Assembly: GCA_023144075.1 (NCBI GenBank)
Contig: JAGLGJ010000067.1
Location: 1 to 6,251 of the forward strand
Direction of reading: 5' to 3'
DNA: 6,251 nucleotides
From: Candidatus Bathyarchaeota archaeon
Lineage (GTDB): Archaea > Thermoproteota > Bathyarchaeia > 40CM-2-53-6 > RBG-13-38-9
The stretch's first letter is position 1. Every line of letters begins with the position of its first letter. This document shows positions 1 through 4,708 of this stretch, in pieces. The translations under genes were made by a program, and so were the position numbers. The notes under the pieces were generated by a model. That model did not search any database and was not told the DNA's origin. It saw nothing but the letters and a program-made list of their open reading frames with translations.

Positions 1-293
1 TAATAGGAAATGGTAAAAATATGACTCTGGCTTACTCAAGAATTCAACCTGACGCCGAGATCCCTGAACATAGACATCCTCATGAACAGCTGGGATACTG
101 CCTTGAAGGCGAGGCGAGATATAAGATAGGTGAAAAAACATACGAAATCAAAAAGGGTTATAGTATCTTCATTCCAGCAAATGTGATACACTCAGCCAAG
201 ATTACTGGTAAGCAAGAGTTTGTAAGTATCGAGGCTTTCTCTCCACCACGACTAGACCTCGTCAGCAGGAAATTTGCTCCTGAAAAAATCTGA
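1..293 (+). CDS. Single-domain cupin protein, 5'-truncated by the window edge
   Basis: Small beta-barrel cupin of unknown substrate; such proteins bind a metal and act as small-molecule binding proteins or enzymes, probably in the cytoplasm. Counting from the ATG at 21, cupin motif 1 is EHRHPHEQLGYCLEGE, with metal ligands H17, H19 and E22 or Q23. Motif 2 is the segment GYSIFIPANVIHS, with H57 as the last ligand, so all four metal ligands are present. The frame stays open upstream of the ATG to the window edge (codons from position 3 read I-G-N-G-K-N). A glycine-rich lead-in to the first strand is usual in this family, so the true start probably lies outside the window and the ATG at 21 is internal. 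A weak purine stretch at 5-10 would be the only ribosome site for that ATG. It ends in TGA; no T-rich terminator follows. The family call is firm, the function is unknown. Confidence 0.85.
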   Translation, partial: IGNGKNMTLAYSRIQPDAEIPEHRHPHEQLGYCLEGEARYKIGEKTYEIKKGYSIFIPANVIHSAKITGKQEFVSIEAFSPPRLDLVSRKFAPEKI

Positions 294-340
294 AAAAAAA
301 TCGTTAGTATGCACTTAGATTGACTTTGATGAATATAGAT

Positions 341-360
341 TTGAAAAACCTAATACAAAT
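341..360 (+). promoter_or_regulatory. Possible archaeal promoter (BRE plus TATA-like) for the thioredoxin gene
   Basis: The 126-bp gap between the cupin and the thioredoxin gene contains an A-rich stretch (GAAAAA, about 343-348) directly followed by a TATA-like stretch (CTAATACA, about 350-357). In archaea, transcription starts about 25 bp after the TATA box. That would place the start near 378-383 and leave a leader of about 40 nt carrying the ribosome site at 408-412. The match to a consensus TATA box is only moderate. AT-rich alternatives exist at 377-390. This is inference from spacing and composition. Confidence 0.25.
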
Positions 361-407
361 ACTTGAATAGGATTATTATTAATTTAAGTTGAAATATTTT
401 CTTACAA

Positions 408-412
408 AAGGA
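408..412 (+). promoter_or_regulatory. Ribosome binding site deciding the thioredoxin start
   Basis: AAGGA lies 7 nt upstream of the ATG at 420 and 10 nt upstream of the adjacent second ATG at 423. The 7-nt spacing favours the first ATG. The two starts differ by a single residue, so the protein is essentially unaffected. Confidence 0.5.
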
Positions 413-419
413 TAGTGAT

Positions 420-1067
420 ATGATGTTTACATTCTCAAAATTTCTTCAAATCGCATTAATATTATGTCTATTTTCTCCAATGATCGACCAAGTCGAATCT
501 AACGATAAGGCTCAGGATTTTCAATTAAAGGACATTGACGGTAACACATTTTCACTTTCCGATTTTAAAGGCAAAGTCGTCGTTTTAGAATTTTTCGCAT
601 CGAAATGTGGACCTTGTAAGCCACAGTTAATGGAACTTCGTGAAATCAGGTCCGCATATCCTGAAGATCAAGTAAAAATTATCTCCGTAAGTTTTGATCC
701 TCGTGCCGATACTGATGAGGTTTTAAGAGATCTAGCGAAGAATGTAAGTGTCACATGGATTATGGCAAGAGACACAATAGGCATTGCTGACGTTTATGGT
801 GCAGATATGGCACCGACAACATATTTGATTGATAGAGCAGGGAATATCCGATATGTAAGCCCAGGATTGACAAAATCTGACAGACTCATGCCTAAAATAG
901 ATGAACTAGTATCAGAACCATTTCAACCCGATAATGAAGTTGCAACTGATTCCGGAAATACTGGTTTAATTCTTCTGTTAATAATAATTATAATCGCGCT
1001 AGCAATATTCATAATAAGAAAGAGAAAATCTTCAAGAAGAAAAGAAAGAAGGCATAGCCACCGTTAA
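420..1067 (+). CDS. Membrane-anchored extracytoplasmic TlpA/ResA-like thioredoxin-fold protein
   Basis: 215 residues. Residues 8-21 are hydrophobic and look like a signal peptide or N-terminal helix. The thioredoxin fold spans about 30-165 and has the AhpC/TSA-TlpA type opening (DFQLKDIDGNTFSLSDFKGK). The active site is C63-G-P-C66 and the cis-proline loop is MAPTTYLID (P132). A polar linker (about 166-180) leads to a C-terminal membrane helix (183-199, mostly I/L) and a strongly basic tail (RKRKSS onward) that should stay in the cytoplasm. The redox domain is therefore expected on the outer face, where such proteins reduce or exchange disulfides, for example in cytochrome maturation or protein repair. 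The residue before the first cysteine is Lys (K62) rather than the usual Trp. No disulfide reductase partner (CcdA/DsbD) is in the window. It converges on lplB with a 19-bp gap, so it is a separate transcription unit. Fold call is firm, substrate unknown. Confidence 0.9.
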   Translation: MMFTFSKFLQIALILCLFSPMIDQVESNDKAQDFQLKDIDGNTFSLSDFKGKVVVLEFFASKCGPCKPQLMELREIRSAYPEDQVKIISVSFDPRADTDEVLRDLAKNVSVTWIMARDTIGIADVYGADMAPTTYLIDRAGNIRYVSPGLTKSDRLMPKIDELVSEPFQPDNEVATDSGNTGLILLLIIIIIALAIFIIRKRKSSRRKERRHSHR

Positions 1068-1086
1068 TTATTGAGTGTTCTCAGAG

Positions 1087-1389
1087 TTATTGCTTGCCTG
1101 CTTTTGCGTTGGATATCGCATTCAAAATCGCATTTACGAAATCTTCTGGTTTTGCTCCGACTAGAGTATACTCTTTAGCAAAGAAGTTTTGTATATGGCT
1201 AGTTAAGATTTCTGGTTCAGCTCTTAACATGAGCAGACTACCTTCTAATTCTTCAATTGCTTCTTCAGGATGAAGGAAAAAATCTCCAGTGATTATCAAC
1301 CGCATTACAACATTAGAACGTTCGTGGACATCACATTCTACTCTTATTAGTTTTCCACCTTGCGCCTTAAGTTCTGAGTTTCCTATCAT
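1087..1389 (-). CDS. lplB: LplB, accessory (C-terminal domain) subunit of lipoate-protein ligase
   Basis: 100 residues matching the lipoate-protein ligase C-terminal domain as a stand-alone protein. Diagnostic segments are K8 with GGKLIRVE (11-18) and the highly conserved ITGDFFLHPEEAIEELEG (33-50). The tail has the usual helix that includes PEDFVNAI. In Thermoplasma, the equivalent small protein is needed with LplA for the first step, lipoate adenylation; here that role is inferred from family and position. It lies 5 bp after the lplA stop with its ribosome site inside the lplA end, so the two are almost certainly co-transcribed and translated in balance. The ATG at 1389 is supported by a good AGGAG. 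It ends in TAA, 19 bp from the convergent thioredoxin gene. Confidence 0.92.
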   Translation of the reverse strand: MIGNSELKAQGGKLIRVECDVHERSNVVMRLIITGDFFLHPEEAIEELEGSLLMLRAEPEILTSHIQNFFAKEYTLVGAKPEDFVNAILNAISNAKAGKQ

Positions 1390-1394
1390 TCTTT

Positions 1395-2174
1395 TTATCT
1401 CCTAAAAGTCCAATCGTTATTCGCATATTTTTCTTTGCTCAATTTTTCAGCTAAAGTCATCTCTTCATCGGTAATTTTTCCTTTCGCCAATTTTATTCCA
1501 AGTGATTTTTTAAATCCTTTCTCAATAGCTTCTGCTACTTGTTCATGTGAAGGTTTCTTCGACAACTCTTCGTTGAGTGTTGTAACACGTTTCTCTGCAG
1601 AACTAATCATTTTATCACGAATTTTCTCATCAGATACTTTCAACAGTTGGAACATCTTCTCAAGATTGGCGTCAACCAAAATGGTACCAAGCTGTAACAC
1701 CATTCCAAGTCTTCTGGTTTGAGCGTTACCTGAGATCTTCCTTCCTGCAACGACAATATCATTCACTGGTTGGAAGGAAGCTGCGACTCCTAAAGATAAA
1801 AGCCCTTCAATAATACAACCACATATTATTTGATAAGATCTGAGAATATCTTTGGGGATAAGTCTCTCTTCCTCGCTTGTCATCATACTGTAAGTGACTT
1901 CTCCCAGGTTGTCGTGGAAAACTGCGCCTCCACCTGTGATCCTTCTCACTACATCTACACCCTCTTCTTTGCATTTTTCTAGATCGACTTCAGCTTGGGG
2001 ATTCTGAAAGTAGCCTATCGATACTGCAGAGGGCAACCATTCATAGAGTCTTACAGTGTTAGGACTTTTACCTTTTGAACAATTGATTAAAATTGCTTCA
2101 TCAATAGCCATATTCATCGCTGCATTGTTCTTGGCTAATGCTAATAGACGCCATTTGGAAGAGGTATTCATCAT
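1395..2174 (-). CDS. lplA: Lipoate-protein ligase A, catalytic subunit (split archaeal type)
   Basis: Activates lipoate with ATP and transfers it to a specific lysine of lipoyl-domain proteins (2-oxoacid dehydrogenase E2, glycine cleavage H protein); cytoplasmic. From the ATG at 2174 it has 259 residues. Visible are WRLL and AMNMAIDEAI near the N-terminus (about 8-27), the ligand loop RRITGGGAVFHD (77-88) followed by GEVTYS, and NDIVVAGRKISGNAQ (138-152) carrying the invariant active-site lysine K146. The C-terminal KYANNDWTFRR is where the catalytic domain normally ends; the remaining domain is encoded by lplB next door. The frame can be extended to a GTG at 2201, but this lies upstream of the likely transcription start and adds nine residues without family resemblance. 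The choice between 2174 and the adjacent ATG at 2171 is open. No clear ribosome site is seen, consistent with a short leader. Confidence 0.93.
   Translation of the reverse strand: MMNTSSKWRLLALAKNNAAMNMAIDEAILINCSKGKSPNTVRLYEWLPSAVSIGYFQNPQAEVDLEKCKEEGVDVVRRITGGGAVFHDNLGEVTYSMMTSEEERLIPKDILRSYQIICGCIIEGLLSLGVAASFQPVNDIVVAGRKISGNAQTRRLGMVLQLGTILVDANLEKMFQLLKVSDEKIRDKMISSAEKRVTTLNEELSKKPSHEQVAEAIEKGFKKSLGIKLAKGKITDEEMTLAEKLSKEKYANNDWTFRR
1399..1403 (-). promoter_or_regulatory. Strong Shine-Dalgarno site for lplB
   Basis: On the minus strand AGGAG precedes the lplB ATG by 9 nt and lies within the last codons of lplA. It fixes the lplB start at 1389 and suggests translational coupling of the two ligase subunits. 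Confidence 0.7.
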
Positions 2175-2212
2175 GATTAATCTGAACTCGGAGACTAACA
2201 CATAATCATGAT
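2170..2212. repeat. Two inverted copies of a 10-bp palindromic element around the lplA start
   Basis: ATCATGATTA at 2170-2179 is repeated exactly as its reverse complement at 2203-2212, with 23 bp between. Each copy contains the perfect 8-bp palindrome ATCATGAT. One copy covers the lplA start codons, the other abuts the TATA-like box. They could be paired operator half-sites or fold into a stem-loop; no binding protein is identified. Confidence 0.45.
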
Positions 2213-2223
2213 ATTTAACTTAA
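2211..2223 (-). promoter_or_regulatory. Candidate TATA box and BRE for lplA-lplB
   Basis: On the minus strand TTAAATAT (2218-2211) is preceded by purine-rich AATTAAG, resembling an archaeal TATA box with its BRE. Transcription would start about 25 bp downstream, near 2190, leaving about 16 nt before the ATG at 2174. That fits a near-leaderless gene lacking a ribosome site and implies that lplAB can be expressed separately from the importer operon upstream. Inference from composition and spacing. Confidence 0.4.
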
Positions 2224-2225
2224 TT

Positions 2226-2244
2226 TCTTGACATATTTTCAAGA
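2226..2244. repeat. Perfect 6-bp inverted repeat between dppC and lplA
   Basis: TCTTGA (2226-2231) and TCAAGA (2239-2244) are exact reverse complements separated by 7 bp. The element sits 24 bp past the dppC stop and immediately upstream of the lplA BRE/TATA candidate. No T-run follows on the minus strand, so a terminator is less likely than an operator-like site, but neither is shown. Confidence 0.4.
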
Positions 2245-2268
2245 CCTTAGCTCTGTTATTTAGAGATT

Positions 2269-3705
2269 CTATCTGCGAGCACGGATCTTCGGATTTAGTA
2301 TTTCATTAAGGGTTGTTCCAATAAATACGAAGGATAGTGAAATTAATGTTATCGCGATTCCCGGCGGAATGATCCACCACCAAGCAAAATGTTGGAACGC
2401 CCCAAAGGCGTTAGCAGAATAGAGCATCCTTCCCCATGAGGGAGTATTTGGATCACCTAATGCTAAGAAACTCAGTGCTGCCTCAGTCATTATGGCTCCA
2501 GGAATATATAGTGCAATTGTTGCAAAGGCGAGAGGTAAAACATTACCCAAAAGATGTCTGAAAATGATGTGCCAATTCGATGAACCTAAGGCTCTTGAAG
2601 CCTCGACGAAGGTAGCGGTCTTCAATTGTAAAACCTGAGCTCTAACCACACGAGCGAAACCTGGCCAACTTAATATTCCAAGCAAGAAAACTATATTCCA
2701 AATATTCCTTCCGAAAAGACCACTTAAGATCATTAATAATGGGAGCCCAGGTAAAACCAATAATACATCAACCATTCTCATCGATACTTCATCGGTTAAT
2801 CCACTTTGATATCCTGAAAGTAGGCCGACAAAAAGTCCTATACTTACAGCAAGAAGTGCAGCACTAACCCCTATCAAAAGCGAGATTCTCGCACCGTATA
2901 GTAATTGTGAAAAAAGGTCTGATCCAAGATGATCAGTACCTAATACACCATGGACTCTTCCAGGAACATTGAATAGGAGACTACCTATTGACATTTTAAA
3001 AGATGAGATAGAGGACGACTCATCTTTTTCTGCCTGTACTCTCATGATAATAGCATATTTTCCTTCCTTTGTGAAAATACGTTCTGCAACGTTTTGATAC
3101 CATTCTAATCCCATTTTAGATTTATACTCAAATGGAAGGCCTTTCGAATCAAGATTCAATTCGCGAGGAGATAAGGCCCTTGCACTTTTTCCACTACTCC
3201 AAATTAAGAACGACTCATGGTCTGGATTCAACATGAAGAGTTCAACCTGATATTCGGTATTAGCTATCTCATCGAATTGGAATTCAGTATGGATTTGAAA
3301 ACTAAGCGGAGAATCGTACTGATAATCAAAATAATGCACCAATTCAGCAATTCCAGATGCTTCAGAAACATTCTCAGAATAAAATCCTAGAGTTATTGGA
3401 TCGACATTGTCCAGATTGAATGATCCTGCTAATCGTACATCCCAATTCTGATCATTGACAGTCGACATTACATGGAAGCTCATTGTTTCTGGATATCGAC
3501 TGTATTGTGGAAAAATTCGATACCATGCTGGAAGAGCTATGCCTTCAGCCAAGAATCGGTCATCTATTGGATGATATGGACTCAAGATGGGTGCGAAAAT
3601 TGCCATAATAAGAAAAAGTATGAGAATTGCAAGACCTACCATACCCATCTTACTTCGTTTGTATGAGGACCAAAAATTTGAGAGATCTTTATTTGGCAAC
3701 TTCAT
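2269..3705 (-). CDS. dppC: Opp/Dpp-family ABC permease, DppC type, with large extracytoplasmic insertion
   Basis: Second membrane subunit of a peptide-type importer. From the ATG at 3705 it has 478 residues; family members are usually about 280-300. Order: short cytoplasmic N-terminus (KDLSNFWSSYKRSKMG), TM1 (about 22-44), then roughly 200 residues (46-252) of polar, aromatic, probably beta-rich sequence that should lie outside. The canonical core follows: LGTDHLGSDLFSQLLYGARI (about 255-274), several helices, and the EAA loop that contacts the ATPase (EASRALGSSNWHIIFRHLLG, about 368-387). It ends LNPKIRARR. The start at 3705 is 4 nt after the dppB stop (TGA-GGAA-ATG), typical coupling. A longer reading from an ATG at 3741 would overlap dppB by 32 bp, has no ribosome site and adds residues not typical of the family. 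It stops at TAG. No ATPase gene follows. Transported substrate is unknown. Confidence 0.93.
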   Translation of the reverse strand: MKLPNKDLSNFWSSYKRSKMGMVGLAILILFLIMAIFAPILSPYHPIDDRFLAEGIALPAWYRIFPQYSRYPETMSFHVMSTVNDQNWDVRLAGSFNLDNVDPITLGFYSENVSEASGIAELVHYFDYQYDSPLSFQIHTEFQFDEIANTEYQVELFMLNPDHESFLIWSSGKSARALSPRELNLDSKGLPFEYKSKMGLEWYQNVAERIFTKEGKYAIIMRVQAEKDESSSISSFKMSIGSLLFNVPGRVHGVLGTDHLGSDLFSQLLYGARISLLIGVSAALLAVSIGLFVGLLSGYQSGLTDEVSMRMVDVLLVLPGLPLLMILSGLFGRNIWNIVFLLGILSWPGFARVVRAQVLQLKTATFVEASRALGSSNWHIIFRHLLGNVLPLAFATIALYIPGAIMTEAALSFLALGDPNTPSWGRMLYSANAFGAFQHFAWWWIIPPGIAITLISLSFVFIGTTLNEILNPKIRARR

Positions 3706-3709
3706 TTCC

Positions 3710-4696
3710 TCAATAGCGAATTCTTGGGTCAAGCAGACCATATATCAGGTCGACAATAAGATTGGCAAAGATCGTTACTAAACTAAGTAGAAAGAAGGTT
3801 CCTTGCATCACGGGATAATCATTCTGTAAAATTCCCTCGTATAGATAACGACCGACACCATGCCAACTAAAAATTGTCTCTGTAATAACAGCCCCACCAA
3901 TTATCCCTGCAAGACTTAACCCTACCATTGTCGAAATTGGAGGCAGTATACTTCGTAAACCATGATGATAGAGTATTGTGTTAGGATCAAGGCCTTTGGC
4001 CTTTGCCATTTGGATGTAGTCTTGTGCCAGTACATCTATCATAAGATTCCTGACTATCAACATGTACCCACCAAAGCCAATAATGACCAGAGTGATCATT
4101 GGAAGAGTCAGATGCCAGAGTACATCGATAATATAATCTAGCGTATTTGGTGGGGGTGGTCTGGAAACTGTACCTGCCACTGGGAAGTTGATCATCCCAT
4201 TCGTCATTAGTGGCAGATAATAGGCAAATGTCAGTAGCATTAGTAAACCAAGAAAGAAAACTGGCAATCCCTGAGTTATCATACCGAAAGTAACAGTGGC
4301 AACATCTTTCTTTGTACCTCTTCTAGAACCAGCATACACACCAAGTATGATGCCCAATGTGATAGTCAGAATTGTTGAGGAACCCATTAGAAGAATGGTG
4401 TTGGGTAATCGTTCCATTAGTTCATCTGCGACATATCTTTGGGATACAAAGGAAATCCCTAGTTGTCCACTAAATAGATTGTATAAATAAGTGAAGAATT
4501 GTTCATAGAGAGGTTTATTCAAACCCCACATTTCTAATAATGATTGACGTGCCTCTAAAGGGAGATTTGGACTTATGAAGTGAGCTATTGGATTTCCAGG
4601 CATGATCCTGAAGATGAAGAATTGAAGGGTAACTGCTATGATCAATACTATTACAGTGTTTATGACTCTTCTTGTTGCATATGACCTGAAGCCCAT
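3710..4696 (-). CDS. dppB: Opp/Dpp-family ABC permease, DppB type
   Basis: First membrane subunit of the importer, 328 residues, normal length for the family. Six membrane helices are visible, near 11-30, 99-123, 135-160, 191-215, 254-275 and 299-321. The N-terminal MPGNP (32-36) and the downstream WGLNKPLYEQFFTYL (57-71) are family hallmarks. The EAA-type coupling loop is DYIQMAKAKGLDPNTILYHH (226-245), and the protein ends in the signature LLDPRIRY. It pairs with DppC to form the translocation pore. It starts 12 bp after the stop of the binding-protein gene, in the same frame, and no Shine-Dalgarno site is evident, so it probably depends on coupling to upstream translation. Peptide transport is the family default; related systems move nickel or oligosaccharides, so the substrate is not established. 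Confidence 0.95.
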   Translation of the reverse strand: MGFRSYATRRVINTVIVLIIAVTLQFFIFRIMPGNPIAHFISPNLPLEARQSLLEMWGLNKPLYEQFFTYLYNLFSGQLGISFVSQRYVADELMERLPNTILLMGSSTILTITLGIILGVYAGSRRGTKKDVATVTFGMITQGLPVFFLGLLMLLTFAYYLPLMTNGMINFPVAGTVSRPPPPNTLDYIIDVLWHLTLPMITLVIIGFGGYMLIVRNLMIDVLAQDYIQMAKAKGLDPNTILYHHGLRSILPPISTMVGLSLAGIIGGAVITETIFSWHGVGRYLYEGILQNDYPVMQGTFFLLSLVTIFANLIVDLIYGLLDPRIRY

Positions 4697-4708
4697 TAAG
4701 GCACACGT

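Noticed and set aside
281..302. Near-tandem repeat TGAAAAAATC / TGAAAAAAAATC at the end of the cupin gene
   Set aside because: A-rich low-complexity similarity of two short units; not evidence of a repeat array or a terminator (no T-run).
391..401. AAATATTT palindrome upstream of the thioredoxin gene
   Set aside because: Short AT-only palindromes are frequent in AT-rich intergenic DNA, and it lies close to the ribosome site with no second copy.
453..467. Possible lipobox (ALILC, Cys16) in the thioredoxin signal region
   Set aside because: The residue before Cys is Leu, not the small residue a lipobox needs, and the protein already has a C-terminal anchor.
1072..1083. Small inverted repeat TGAG-N4-CTCA in the convergent gap between the thioredoxin gene and lplB
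   Set aside because: Only 4-bp arms and no T-run on either side; not distinguishable from chance, so no terminator is claimed.
1435..1722. 95-codon open frame on the plus strand inside lplA
   Set aside because: It lies wholly antisense to the well-conserved catalytic ligase, has no ribosome site, and its product shows no recognisable motif.
3472..3781. Two overlapping 64-codon plus-strand frames opposite dppC and dppB
   Set aside because: Antisense shadows of the permease genes without ribosome sites or recognisable products.
4515..4706. 63-codon minus-strand frame overlapping the start of dppB
   Set aside because: It is a shifted frame of dppB, which has unmistakable permease signatures; the product is compositionally odd and lacks motifs.
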